Source: an uncultured Woeseia sp. (GTDB taxonomy: Bacteria; Pseudomonadota; Gammaproteobacteria; Steroidobacterales; Woeseiaceae). From it: DNA of 64,000 bases. Both the position numbers and the translations under genes were made by a program. Below the pieces are notes generated by a model. That model saw only the letters and a list, made by a program, of their open reading frames with translations. It was not told where the DNA came from and searched no databases. Below are positions 1-11,059 of this stretch, one piece after another (within the stretch, counting starts at the first letter, position 1; every line of letters starts with the position of its first letter). Where the stretch lies: the NCBI GenBank assembly GCA_913031125.1, contig CAJWFK010000002.1, positions 79,146 through 143,145 of the forward strand, given 5' to 3'.

Positions 1-1
1 A

Positions 2-934
2 CGAGCGGCTCGTCTATCTAAGTGTGACCTAGTAACTGGGCTTGTAGGCGAGTTCCCAGAATTGCAAGGAACGATGGGATCCTATTATGCAAAAATCTCT
101 GGGGAAGAGGCGGACGTTGCGATAGCGATCGGCGAGCAATACCTTCCGAGATTTTCCGGTGATGCCTTACCTCTTTCAGTTACGGGGAAAATAATTGCGG
201 TAGCAGATAAATTAAACACCCTAGCTGGAATATTTTCGTTGGGCAAAATTCCCACAGGAAATAAGGATCCTTTCGGATTACGTCGTGCAGCATTAGGTAT
301 TGTTCGAATTCTGATCGAGGGAAACCTTGAGTTGGATGTAAATAACGCTATCAATGACGCTATGGCTCAGCAGCCATGCGCAGCCAACGATGGGAAATTG
401 GATACCGCTCCCCTGTTCAATTTTATTATGGAACGCTCTAAAACATACTTTTTAGAAACTCACCCTAATTTTCGCTCAGACATATTTGACGCTGTCCGAT
501 CGTGTCAACCAACATCTCTTTTGGATTTCCAAGCGCGTCTTGAAGCGGTCGAAAAATTCACAAAACTCAAAGAAGCACCCCACTTAGCGGCTGCCACCAA
601 AAGAACTGTAAATATTCTGCATAAAACGGAATATAGCCACTCTAACAATGAGGTTGATAGAAAGCTTTTTGATAACGAATCGGAAATTACGCTATACGAG
701 AACTTACAAGCAGCGCAACAGGATATTGAGCCATTGATTCAACAAAGAGCTTATTCAGACTCATTACTAAGACTCGCAGCATTACAAACATCAATTGATC
801 AATTCTTTGATAGTGTTTTGGTTATGGTAGAAGACAAAACTATCCGAGATAATCGATTAGCACTACTGTCCCAATTAAGTATTGTTTTCCGCACTGTTGC
901 TGATATATCACTCCTCAGAGATATTAAAGGCTGA
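2..934 (+). CDS. glyS: Glycyl-tRNA synthetase beta subunit, 3' part
   Basis: This is the C-terminal 310 residues of the beta subunit of the alpha2beta2 bacterial glycyl-tRNA synthetase, which helps charge tRNA-Gly. The frame is open from base 2, so the gene starts outside the window; the first ATG, at 74, is internal. The block reading CDLVTGLVGEFPELQGTMG is a well-conserved GlyS segment, and the tail resembles the DALR-type anticodon-binding region. It ends 3 bp before gmhB, so glyS-gmhB-plsC look like one transcript, the usual order next to gyrB in Pseudomonas-like genomes. Confidence 0.95.
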   Translation, partial: RAARLSKCDLVTGLVGEFPELQGTMGSYYAKISGEEADVAIAIGEQYLPRFSGDALPLSVTGKIIAVADKLNTLAGIFSLGKIPTGNKDPFGLRRAALGIVRILIEGNLELDVNNAINDAMAQQPCAANDGKLDTAPLFNFIMERSKTYFLETHPNFRSDIFDAVRSCQPTSLLDFQARLEAVEKFTKLKEAPHLAAATKRTVNILHKTEYSHSNNEVDRKLFDNESEITLYENLQAAQQDIEPLIQQRAYSDSLLRLAALQTSIDQFFDSVLVMVEDKTIRDNRLALLSQLSIVFRTVADISLLRDIKG

Positions 935-937
935 AAT

Positions 938-1498
938 ATGTCCCGCTGCTTGGTTATTATCGATCGAGACGGCGTAATCAACCAAGACTCTAAGGGGTTT
1001 ATCAAATCGCCAGCCGAGTGGTTACCTATAGCAGGGAGCCTTGAGGCTATTGGTATTCTCTCTCGTGCTGAATTTGATATCGCTGTTGTCACCAATCAAT
1101 CTGGTATTGGCCGCAATCTGTTTACGCCAGAAACGCTTGAGCATATCCATCAAAAGATGTTGAACGCGGCCGGGGTTTTCAATGGAAAAATTGGGATGAT
1201 TGCTTCATGCCCACATCACCCTAGCGATGGGTGTGCCTGTCGAAAGCCAAAGACTGGTTTAATGGATAAAGTAGCGGAATATTATCTCTGTCCGCTTGAA
1301 GGTGTTCCAATGATTGGTGATTCATTGAGAGATATTGATGCAGCAATCGCTGTTGGTGGCAGGCCAATTCTAGTACTGACGGGAAACGGCTTAAAAACAA
1401 TGGCTGTATTAAAGGATCGCGGTTGCAATGTTGAAAGTTATCCAGATCTTTTGGGCGCAGCAACAGCTTTAGTTAAAGAAAGGAAAAACCAATTGTGA
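938..1498 (+). CDS. gmhB: D-glycero-beta-D-manno-heptose 1,7-bisphosphate 7-phosphatase
   Basis: A cytoplasmic HAD-superfamily phosphatase that removes the C7 phosphate of heptose bisphosphate on the way to ADP-heptose for the LPS inner core. The nucleophile motif DRDGVIN puts Asp9 and Asp11 at the active site. The zinc-binding insert typical of GmhB is present as Cys91-x-His93 and Cys99-x-Cys101, and the late HAD motif GDSLRDID lies near residue 130. At 186 aa it has the normal family length. Its TGA overlaps the GTG start of plsC, which suggests translational coupling. Its presence implies a Gram-negative outer membrane with heptose-containing LPS. Confidence 0.94.
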   Translation: MSRCLVIIDRDGVINQDSKGFIKSPAEWLPIAGSLEAIGILSRAEFDIAVVTNQSGIGRNLFTPETLEHIHQKMLNAAGVFNGKIGMIASCPHHPSDGCACRKPKTGLMDKVAEYYLCPLEGVPMIGDSLRDIDAAIAVGGRPILVLTGNGLKTMAVLKDRGCNVESYPDLLGAATALVKERKNQL

Positions 1499-2220
1499 TT
1501 TGGGTTCGTTCATTGATTTTCCAGTTATATTTTTTTATCTCGGTAACATTTACCGCGATACTTGTGTGTATCGGCATACTATTACCATACTCAGTGAGAT
1601 TTAGTATTGCTGCTAACTGGGCACAGAGTATGCTCTTTGTGGGCCGATACCTATGTGGATTGGATTATGTAGTTGAAGGTCGCGAAAACATCCCAACTGG
1701 TCCCGCCATCATAATGATCAAGCACACCACAGTCTTTGAAACCTACGCTCAGCTGGCGATCTTTCCACCCCAGACCTGGGTTTTGAAACGAGAGCTCCTA
1801 TGGATTCCGATCATTGGTTGGGCCCTCTCCGGCTTGAAATGTATTGCGATTAATCGAAATGATGGTCGCCGCGCAGTTGTGCAAGTCATCGAGCAAGGTA
1901 AACAACGCCTACGCGAAGGAACCTCAGTAACAATCTTTCCAGAGGGTACACGCATGCCATTAGGGCAAACTAGGCGCTACGGTATAAGTGGTGCAGCACT
2001 GGCGTCGGAGACGCAATTACCAATCGTCCCCGTGGCTCACAATGCTGGTGATTTTTGGGCACGTCGTGGTCTGAAGAAAAAACCCGGAACAATACATTTT
2101 TGTATAGGACCCACTATCTCACCAGGTACATTAGCGCCAAAAGAATTAAATATTCGTGTTCAAACATGGATTGAATCACAAATGGGGAAAATCAGCGTGG
2201 GTTATAAAAAACCGTTATAA
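1495..2220 (+). CDS. plsC: 1-acyl-sn-glycerol-3-phosphate acyltransferase
   Basis: An inner-membrane acyltransferase that converts lysophosphatidic acid to phosphatidic acid. An N-terminal hydrophobic stretch (about residues 5-30) anchors it. The catalytic HX4D/E motif is HTTVFE (His77, Glu82), with Glu in the last position as in many proteobacterial homologues. The FPEGTR substrate-binding motif lies near residues 147-152. The start is a GTG overlapping the gmhB stop. The gene converges on gyrB with only 18 bp between them and no obvious terminator. It is equivalent to the lptA/plsC gene beside gyrB in Pseudomonas. Confidence 0.93.
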   Translation: MIWVRSLIFQLYFFISVTFTAILVCIGILLPYSVRFSIAANWAQSMLFVGRYLCGLDYVVEGRENIPTGPAIIMIKHTTVFETYAQLAIFPPQTWVLKRELLWIPIIGWALSGLKCIAINRNDGRRAVVQVIEQGKQRLREGTSVTIFPEGTRMPLGQTRRYGISGAALASETQLPIVPVAHNAGDFWARRGLKKKPGTIHFCIGPTISPGTLAPKELNIRVQTWIESQMGKISVGYKKPL

Positions 2221-2238
2221 AACAAACACTTATATTAT

Positions 2239-4659
<2,421 letters not shown>

Positions 4660-4770
4660 CTAGCACCCCTTCTTTAACCACCGGTTATTGTATCATTTTG
4701 GCCCTGATAAGGGACCCTAATACCACCCTTAATAAGAGATAATTAAGGATGAATATTTTTTTTTGCAGAG

Positions 4771-5832
4771 TCACGGTACCAATGAACCATGTTCCACGTG
4801 AAACATTTTTGGTGGAGATGAAAATATCTGTGGCTCACTATCGAGTGCCGTTGCAATAACCTGACATCCAATGTGTTCAATACAAACCATCAAACGAGCT
4901 ACCGAATAGATATCTAGCTCAGCAGCTGGGTCATCCACCAATAAAAGGACCGGCCGTTCGAGGTGAGTCTGAACCATCTCAGTTGCCGCGATTACCAGTG
5001 AACAGGACACAAGTTTTTGTTGCCCGCGAGAAACTAATTTCCTCGCCTTTCTTGACTTAAAAAGGACATCAACATCGCCACGGTGCGGGCCTACCTGGGT
5101 GCTTCCTAGCAGCAAATCCCTTTCTGTTGCCGCCGCGAGTGCCTCCTCTAAACTTTTATTGCCCTGCCAACCTGGGAGATATTGAAGCTCTATGGGCTCC
5201 TCTAAAAGCAAGTCGGCCAGCTCCTCCAACGAGGAATTGATAATGTCTACTATATTCCGACGAATTAAATCCACCTGTTCAGAAACACCAATAAACTCAC
5301 GATCCCAAGTTTTTAGCGCATCAGGGCTTTTACCCTCTTTGATGGCAGCGTTCCTCTGCTTTAAAACCCTTCTAAACTTTTTCCATATGCTCGCATATCC
5401 ATGTTCCACGTGAAACGCGATCCAATCAATGAAGCGTCGTCGCCCTTCCGGCCCCCCAGCCACTAGTTCATGAACATCTGGGTCAATGATTTGTAGCGGT
5501 AAAATCTCAGCTAAGGCCGAAGCTGAGTAGCATTTTTCACCACCTGCACGAACCTCAAGTCCTTTTTTTCCGTTTCTTACCCCCAAGGGAGTTGTAGTGT
5601 TTTCCCTTTCAACGCTACCTACTAGAACAAACTCCTCTGCACCATGCCGTATCAACTCTTTATTGCCCGCACCCCTAAAAGACCGCCCCCTGCCTAGGTA
5701 TCCTATTGCTTCCAGCACGCTGGTTTTACCGGCAGCGTTCTTCCCATAAATTAAATTAACCTTTGAATCTAAATCAATCTCAAAGGACTCAAGACACCGG
5801 AAATCGGTACATTTTAAGTGCGCCAGGGGCAA
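4771..5832 (-). CDS. recF: DNA replication and repair protein RecF
   Basis: An SMC/ABC-like ATPase that works with RecO and RecR to load RecA on gapped DNA. The Walker A motif is GKNAAGKTS (about residues 30-38). The signature region around SRGQQKLVSCSLVIAATEM and the Walker B region LLLVDDPAAELD lie towards the C-terminus. At 353 aa it is a normal length. It starts at ATG 5832, 8 bp after dnaN. Two ParB-site motifs are embedded in its coding sequence and constrain codons at 4790-4805 and 5402-5417. Confidence 0.96.
   Translation of the reverse strand: MPLAHLKCTDFRCLESFEIDLDSKVNLIYGKNAAGKTSVLEAIGYLGRGRSFRGAGNKELIRHGAEEFVLVGSVERENTTTPLGVRNGKKGLEVRAGGEKCYSASALAEILPLQIIDPDVHELVAGGPEGRRRFIDWIAFHVEHGYASIWKKFRRVLKQRNAAIKEGKSPDALKTWDREFIGVSEQVDLIRRNIVDIINSSLEELADLLLEEPIELQYLPGWQGNKSLEEALAAATERDLLLGSTQVGPHRGDVDVLFKSRKARKLVSRGQQKLVSCSLVIAATEMVQTHLERPVLLLVDDPAAELDIYSVARLMVCIEHIGCQVIATALDSEPQIFSSPPKMFHVEHGSLVP
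4790..4805. promoter_or_regulatory. parS centromere-like site (ParB binding), perfect
   Basis: The sequence TGTTCCACGTGAAACA is a well-known chromosomal parS variant of the consensus TGTTTCACGTGAAACA, recognised by chromosomal ParB proteins. It lies inside the 3' end of recF, about 2.2 kb from the candidate oriC. A complete parA-parB pair is encoded in this window at 21895-23586. Function is inferred from the match and the position. Confidence 0.9.
5402..5417. promoter_or_regulatory. Second parS-like site, one mismatch
   Basis: TGTTCCACGTGAAACG differs from the perfect site at 4790-4805 only in the last base. The central palindrome GTTCCACGTGAAAC is intact. It is also inside recF, 612 bp from the first copy. 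Clusters of origin-proximal parS sites are normal for chromosomal ParABS, so this is probably a functional second site. Confidence 0.8.
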
Positions 5833-5840
5833 ATATTTAT

Positions 5841-6938
5841 TTAGAGCCTCATTGGCATGACAACGTATTTACAATCGTCTTTACCAGGCTCCCTCAGGAG
5901 ACAACTAGAATTACTATCAACAACACAAAAATTAATTTGTTCTGACTCAATCGCAGCGAGTGCATCTAGTAAATAGTTAACATTAAACCCTATTTCGATA
6001 TCGTCGCCAGTATAATCCACCTCCACCTGCTCTTCGGCTTCTTCCTGCTCTGGATTATGAGCCTGGAGCATCAAACCACCTTTAGAGATGATTAGCCTAA
6101 TACCCCTATATTTTTCGTTTGATAAAATAGCTGTCCGTTGCAGGGCGCTCCTCAACGTTATTCGATCAGCTAAAAATGAATTCTCCGTATCGGTTGGTAT
6201 TACTCTTTCATAGTCCGGAAACCGTCCATCTATCAGCTTTGATGTGAAACGTATACCGCCGAGCTCAACCCTAATGTGGTTATCTCCGAGTTCAATAGTT
6301 AGCTCACCCTTACCACCCAACAGCCTTTGTAGTTCCAGAACCCCTTTCCGCGGCACAATAACTTGCTTTTGCGGTAGGTCAGTATTTTCTAACTCGACTT
6401 CGCACATCGACAGCCGATGCCCATCAGTAGCTACCGCACGAACCAGCCCCCCTCTAGTTTCTATTAAAACTCCATTCAAGTAATAACGAACATCCTGTTG
6501 AGCCATCGAAAAATGCGTCTTATCCAGTAATAATCCTAAATCTTCTTGCGACAGAGCTACGGCCTGATTTGTTGTCATATCTTCCACAACCGGAAATTCT
6601 TCTGCTGGTAACGTCATTAATGAGAAACGACTCCGACCAGCACTCACCAACAATTTTTCTCCACTTTGCTGCATTGAAACTTTAGTGTTTTCGGGCAGAG
6701 CTCGACAGATATCTAATAACTTCCGTGCCGGCACAGTAATTTCTCCTGGCACGTCCACGTCAACCTCCGTCCTACCCACTAATTCAACTTCCAAATCAGT
6801 AGCTGTCATTGCTATTTGTTCATCTTTCGCGATCACTAGTACATTAGCTAGTATAGGCATTGTTTGACGACGCTCTACAACACCTATTACCGCTTGTAAA
6901 AGTTTTAAAAGGCCCTCACGACCTGCAGTTAATTTCAT
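5841..6938 (-). CDS. dnaN: DNA polymerase III beta sliding clamp
   Basis: The processivity clamp of the replicative polymerase, a ring-shaped homodimer. It has 365 residues from the chosen start. The three-fold clamp domain layout is visible, with conserved MPILANVLV near the N-terminus, RFSLMTLPAEEFP at about residue 108 and the C-terminal YVVMPMRL that ends nearly all beta clamps. I chose ATG 6938 (MKLTAGREGLL), because an AGGTGGA Shine-Dalgarno lies just upstream; an in-frame GTG at 6947 overlaps that element and is less likely. It sits between dnaA and recF. Confidence 0.97.
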   Translation of the reverse strand: MKLTAGREGLLKLLQAVIGVVERRQTMPILANVLVIAKDEQIAMTATDLEVELVGRTEVDVDVPGEITVPARKLLDICRALPENTKVSMQQSGEKLLVSAGRSRFSLMTLPAEEFPVVEDMTTNQAVALSQEDLGLLLDKTHFSMAQQDVRYYLNGVLIETRGGLVRAVATDGHRLSMCEVELENTDLPQKQVIVPRKGVLELQRLLGGKGELTIELGDNHIRVELGGIRFTSKLIDGRFPDYERVIPTDTENSFLADRITLRSALQRTAILSNEKYRGIRLIISKGGLMLQAHNPEQEEAEEQVEVDYTGDDIEIGFNVNYLLDALAAIESEQINFCVVDSNSSCLLREPGKDDCKYVVMPMRL

Positions 6939-7145
6939 TATTTCCACCTGTTAATAAATATTGGAAATTATTCATTTATTATTATTATTAGCTAGACATC
7001 ATCCTGTGTATAACTTAAATTATAACAATAAAATCAGTTACTTATGTTTAATTTATAGTTTCAGTACCTTTGTATGATACTCCATTATTCTGTGTATTTC
7101 CTGTGGATAAAAATAAATTTGTTAGTTTTCCACTAGATATCCCCA
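6939..7145. other. Candidate chromosomal replication origin (oriC)
   Basis: This AT-rich gap lies between dnaA and dnaN. It holds one exact DnaA box (TGTGGATAA, 7102-7110), one box fitting TTATNCACA on the other strand (TGTGTATAA, 7005-7013), and weaker matches at 7091-7099 and 7126-7134. An AT-rich tract with repeated TTA/ATT trinucleotides (about 6970-6990) could serve as the unwinding element. The dnaA-rpmH gap, the origin in Pseudomonas, shows no clear DnaA box here. The nearby parS sites support origin proximity. The exact extent is inference. Confidence 0.65.
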
Positions 7146-8471
7146 TTATCCTGTTAGGGTTCTCAACAGATTAACAAAATCTTCGTCCACCCGTTTCTCA
7201 GTTTCTCGAAGACTGGCTATTCGCCGACAGGCATGGAGCACAGTTGTGTGGTCACGACCGCCAAAAGCGTCTCCAATTTCCGGTAAGCTGTGATTGGTTA
7301 ATTCTTTAGCTAAAGCCATTGCGACTTGTCGAGGGCGTGCAATAGAGCGTGTTCGCCGTTTTGATAATAAGTCAGCTACTCGTAATTTAAAGTATTCAGC
7401 AACTGTTTTTTGAATGTTCTCAATTGATACTAAACGGTCTTGCAATGCTAACAGGTCGCGCAAGGCCTCTTTGGCAAACTCTAGGCTTATTGGGCGGCCA
7501 GTAAAAGTTGAATTCGCGATCACACGGCGCAACGCACCCTCGAGTTCTCGGACATTGGATCTTATCCTCTTGGCTATAAAGAAGGCGACCTCTTCTGGGA
7601 GCGCCGCGCCCTCAGTAGCTGCTTTACTCATAAGAATTGCGACTGATGTCTCAAGTTCTGGGGGTTCAATTGCTACTGTTAAACCCCATCCGAAACGTGA
7701 TTTTAGACGTTCCTCTAGTCCATTGACCTCTTTTGGATATCTGTCACATGTCAGCACGATTTGTTTTTGACCCTCAAGCAGAGCATTAAAGGTATGGAAA
7801 AACTCTTCTTGGGAGCGCTCTTTACCAGCAAAAAATTGTATATCATCTATTAACAGGGCATCCAGTGAGCGGTAGGATTTTTTAAATTCAGAAATCGTAT
7901 TGTGTTGTAACCCCTTAACCATATCACCGACGAAACGCTCAGAGTGCACATAACTAACACGAGCGTTTGGATTGTTTATCAACATTGAGTTGCCGATTGC
8001 TTGCATCAGATGTGTTTTTCCGAGGCCAACACCGCCGTAAATAAAAAGGGGGTTGTAGGAGTTTCCGGGGTTTTCGCCAACCTGGAATGCAGCAGCACGC
8101 GCAAGTTGGTTGCTCTTTCCCTCGACAAATTTATCGAATATGAATTGTGGGTTTAAACGACTTGCTAACAGTGGTGGACTGATCTTTCGGGCGACATTCG
8201 TCGAACGCGGTTTTGAATTACCCTTGTTGGGCGTCTTAATAGAACCAACCTCTAAAATCAATTGATGAGAATCGCCGACCAGATGGGATATACGATTCAA
8301 ATAGTGTTGCCTCAACCAATCAACAACAAAGCGATTGGGGGCGAGTAATCTTAATACCGTCCCGTCCTGGATTACCTGTAATGGCCGGATCCAAGTATTG
8401 AATTCCTGCTCAGGTAATTCTGTTTGAAGGCTGCGGATACAGCGATTCCATAGTGTTTTATCAGACTGCAA
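7146..8471 (-). CDS. dnaA: Chromosomal replication initiator DnaA
   Basis: The AAA+ initiator that binds DnaA boxes and opens oriC. It has 441 aa. Domain I begins [19 protein letters not shown]. The Walker A motif is GGVGLGKTH (about 146-154) and Walker B is [13 protein letters not shown]. The C-terminal domain IV carries the DNA-binding signature [15 protein letters not shown]. The start is a TTG at 8471, preceded by a GGGGA-type ribosome-binding site; no upstream ATG fits the family alignment. It is transcribed away from rpmH, the standard divergent arrangement. Confidence 0.97.
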   Translation of the reverse strand: MQSDKTLWNRCIRSLQTELPEQEFNTWIRPLQVIQDGTVLRLLAPNRFVVDWLRQHYLNRISHLVGDSHQLILEVGSIKTPNKGNSKPRSTNVARKISPPLLASRLNPQFIFDKFVEGKSNQLARAAAFQVGENPGNSYNPLFIYGGVGLGKTHLMQAIGNSMLINNPNARVSYVHSERFVGDMVKGLQHNTISEFKKSYRSLDALLIDDIQFFAGKERSQEEFFHTFNALLEGQKQIVLTCDRYPKEVNGLEERLKSRFGWGLTVAIEPPELETSVAILMSKAATEGAALPEEVAFFIAKRIRSNVRELEGALRRVIANSTFTGRPISLEFAKEALRDLLALQDRLVSIENIQKTVAEYFKLRVADLLSKRRTRSIARPRQVAMALAKELTNHSLPEIGDAFGGRDHTTVLHACRRIASLRETEKRVDEDFVNLLRTLTG

Positions 8472-8647
8472 AAAAGTCCCCGGCTTTTGAGGTGTTTTCT
8501 AATGTTTTTATAAAGCGGATGACAACAACTAGTCTATAACGTAACTGATGATGGTGCCACAGCGATCCTATTTAAGGAACTAGGTAATTGAGTTTTCGAA
8601 CTCCAAAATAGGAGATTAGAGAAACCTTTATATGATTCCCCATTCTA

Positions 8648-8676
8648 TTGACAGAGCACTACCTCCCACGTACCCT
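8648..8676 (+). promoter_or_regulatory. Probable sigma70 promoter of rpmH-rnpA-yidC
   Basis: A consensus -35 TTGACA (8648-8653) is followed by a 17-bp spacer and a weaker -10 TACCCT (8671-8676). It points towards rpmH, whose ATG is about 90 bp downstream. The 296-bp gap between dnaA and rpmH contains no gene; it also holds the hairpin at 8712-8738. Confidence 0.5.
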
Positions 8677-8711
8677 TGCCGGCCTCGTTGGGGATAGCAT
8701 GGATGTGCAAC

Positions 8712-8738
8712 CCAGTTGTTTGAAATACCCTCAACTGG
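8712..8738 (+). repeat. Inverted repeat in the rpmH leader
   Basis: CCAGTTG (8712-8718) and CAACTGG (8732-8738) form a perfect 7-bp stem with a 13-nt loop, 29 bp before the rpmH start codon and downstream of the proposed promoter. There is no T-run, so it is not a standard terminator. It could be a leader RNA structure or a protein-binding site. Confidence 0.4.
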
Positions 8739-8767
8739 TGATTAATTTAGGCTTAGGCGGCAGCTAA

Positions 8768-8902
8768 ATGAAACGAACATATCAACCAAGCAAGATAAAG
8801 CGGGCTCGCACCCATGGATTTCGAGCGAGAATGGCGACAAAGAGTGGTCGTCTTATCGTAAAACGACGCCGAGCTAAAGGTAGAGCCAGACTCACACCAT
8901 AA
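8768..8902 (+). CDS. rpmH: 50S ribosomal protein L34
   Basis: A 44-residue, very basic ribosomal protein starting [18 protein letters not shown] and continuing through [12 protein letters not shown], the standard L34 sequence. It is part of the large subunit. It lies between dnaA (divergent) and rnpA, as in almost all bacteria. Confidence 0.97.
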   Translation: MKRTYQPSKIKRARTHGFRARMATKSGRLIVKRRRAKGRARLTP

Positions 8903-8913
8903 GTGTTGATCAC

Positions 8914-9327
8914 CTGAATATATCCACTACGGAAACAAATAGAAAAACCAGGCAAACTAAAGGCGCGGGGTTCCAACGGTCCGACAGGCTGTGCGATGCG
9001 CAGTCCTATACTAATGTGTTCAAAAAACGGCAACGCAGCCGGGACAAAATGTTTATAGTTCTCTATCAACAAAATAATCGTGATCTACCACGGCTTGGTA
9101 TGGCTATAAGCAAGCGAAAGTGTTCAACAGCGGCTGGAAGGAATCGTTTGAAACGCGTCATCAGGGAATCTTTTCGTTTAAACAGAGACAAAATTGGTGG
9201 TCTGGATATCGTTGTATTAAATAGATCTGCTGCCGCAAGTACAAATAATAAGGCTCTATATGAGAGTTTGGGGCGGCATTGGTTAAAATGTCAGAGCGAA
9301 TCAGTTAAGAACGAGAGACAAGAGTAA
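8914..9327 (+). CDS. rnpA: Ribonuclease P protein component, start codon unclear
   Basis: The protein subunit of RNase P, which matures tRNA 5' ends. The diagnostic RNR box is AAGRNRLKRVIRESFR. The first conventional start is GTG 9016, but that removes the conserved N-terminal segment. In the same frame upstream the sequence reads GFQRSDRLCDAQSYTNVF, which matches the RnpA N-terminal helix. This frame is open back to 8884, inside rpmH, with no ATG, GTG or TTG. CTG 8914 is used here as the most plausible rare start, 12 nt after the rpmH stop. The stop abuts the yidC ATG; yidD, usually between them, is absent. Confidence 0.85.
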   Translation: MNISTTETNRKTRQTKGAGFQRSDRLCDAQSYTNVFKKRQRSRDKMFIVLYQQNNRDLPRLGMAISKRKCSTAAGRNRLKRVIRESFRLNRDKIGGLDIVVLNRSAAASTNNKALYESLGRHWLKCQSESVKNERQE

Positions 9328-11019
9328 ATGGATAATCAACGGTTGTTGGTCTGGGCGACGTTCGGTTTCTTGCTATATCTGAATTACCAAGCTTGGCTTC
9401 AAGATTATCGGTTGACCCCAGAGTCACAAGGGATAGCCATCGTAGAGGAAACCTCACAGGGGGTTGATGAGTTAGGCCCACCAGAATTACCCTCAGAAAG
9501 AGAGAGCCCCCGGGAAACAGATATATCCTCGCCAACCCTCGACGAGTTTTCGTCGGTGCGGGAGGTTAGAGGCGCTAAAACTATTTATGTCACCACAGAT
9601 GTTTTGGATTTGGAGATCAATACCAAGGGTGGAACTCTGGAACGAGCCCAGCTTTTGGGTTATCCAGTCGCAAAGGATCAACCGAATGTGCTTGTGGAGT
9701 TGCTAAGCAGTGCACCCAGCGAACTCGGTCTTATCCAAACAGGTTTAAATTCAGCTGGATCTGCACCTAAAGCGAACCATACAGCTGAATATGACGCGCA
9801 GATAACGCGATTTGAACTGGGAAATTTTGATCGCGTGGTTGTCCCAATGACTTGGACCGACGGTTTGGGTATTACCGTGGAAAAGACGCTAACTTTTACT
9901 CGGGGGAGTTATCGAATAGATATTGACCACCGGGTTATTAATCAAAGTGATAGTGATTGGCGAGGTGCGGAATATGCCCAAATCATCCGGCGCCTGCGCC
10001 AACAAGAGCGCTCCATGTTTGATGTAGATTCGTATTCCTTCGATGGTCCCCTTGTTTATGATGGGCAAAAATCGGAGAAATTTGATGAGGATGATCTTGC
10101 TTCAGATTCACCGAAATTCAGAGCGATTAATGGATGGTTGGCGTCAATAGAGCATCATTTTCTCAGTGCAATCGTCCCACCGAAAGATATTGAATATGTC
10201 TATGATTTGTCTCTACGGAGAGATTCAACATTGGCAAGTTTTATTCGGACACCATCAATCGTTGTTCGTCCTGGGGAAGATTACCTATTTGAAACCACGG
10301 TATTTGTAGGTCCTAAACTTCAGCTACAGTTAGAGGAGATCACAGAAAAATTAAAATTGACGGTTGACTATGGTTGGCTAACGATCTTATCTCAACCCCT
10401 TTTCTGGCTTTTGAGTCTTGCTTATTCAATTTTGAAGAATTGGGGCGCTGCCATTATTGCAGTAACCATTTTGATCAAGATTGTTTTCTATAAGTTAACT
10501 GAGGCTAGTGGCCGATCAATGGCCAAAATGCGAGAGATCCAACCCCGCATGAAGTCCTTGCAGGATCGTTATAAAGATGATCGTCAAGCGCTAAGTCAAG
10601 CGATGATGGAGCTATATAAACGTGAGAAAGTTAACCCTGCTGCCGGGTGTTTGCCAATACTGATCCAGATGCCATTTTTTCTTGCTTTCTACTGGGTACT
10701 TCTAGAAAGCGTTGAGATGAGGCAAGCACCTTTCGCGCTGTGGATAACGGACCTATCCTCAAGGGATCCGTTTTTTATTTTACCAATCATCATGGGTGCT
10801 GCGATGTTGTTTCAACAGAAACTGAATCCGACACCCGGAGACCCAATACAAGCTCGTGTAATGCAAATTATGCCAATCATGTTTACAGGGTTTTTTGCGT
10901 TTTTTCCTTCAGGACTCGTACTGTATTGGGTTACCAACACCCTACTATCTATTGCCCAGCAATGGTATATCAACAAGGTTGTCCATGAAGAAGCATTGGC
11001 GAAGAAAGGTCGAAAATAA
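9328..11019 (+). CDS. yidC: Membrane protein insertase YidC
   Basis: An inner-membrane insertase and chaperone that works alone or with SecYEG. At 563 aa it has the Gram-negative architecture: an N-terminal transmembrane segment (LLVWATFGFLLYLNYQAW), a large periplasmic domain (about 50-350), then the conserved Oxa1-like core with SILKNWGAAIIAVTILIKI, the positively charged RSMAKMREIQPRMKSLQDRY loop and AAGCLPILIQMPFFLAFY. Its ATG immediately follows the rnpA stop with no spacer. Confidence 0.96.
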   Translation: MDNQRLLVWATFGFLLYLNYQAWLQDYRLTPESQGIAIVEETSQGVDELGPPELPSERESPRETDISSPTLDEFSSVREVRGAKTIYVTTDVLDLEINTKGGTLERAQLLGYPVAKDQPNVLVELLSSAPSELGLIQTGLNSAGSAPKANHTAEYDAQITRFELGNFDRVVVPMTWTDGLGITVEKTLTFTRGSYRIDIDHRVINQSDSDWRGAEYAQIIRRLRQQERSMFDVDSYSFDGPLVYDGQKSEKFDEDDLASDSPKFRAINGWLASIEHHFLSAIVPPKDIEYVYDLSLRRDSTLASFIRTPSIVVRPGEDYLFETTVFVGPKLQLQLEEITEKLKLTVDYGWLTILSQPLFWLLSLAYSILKNWGAAIIAVTILIKIVFYKLTEASGRSMAKMREIQPRMKSLQDRYKDDRQALSQAMMELYKREKVNPAAGCLPILIQMPFFLAFYWVLLESVEMRQAPFALWITDLSSRDPFFILPIIMGAAMLFQQKLNPTPGDPIQARVMQIMPIMFTGFFAFFPSGLVLYWVTNTLLSIAQQWYINKVVHEEALAKKGRK

Positions 11020-11059
11020 AAGAAAGGTAAGGATGCGTCCTAAGCAAAGTTAGGTCTAT

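Noticed and set aside
8472..8767. Alternative oriC in the dnaA-rpmH gap
   Set aside because: No convincing DnaA box in this 296-bp gap; it contains a promoter and a small hairpin instead.
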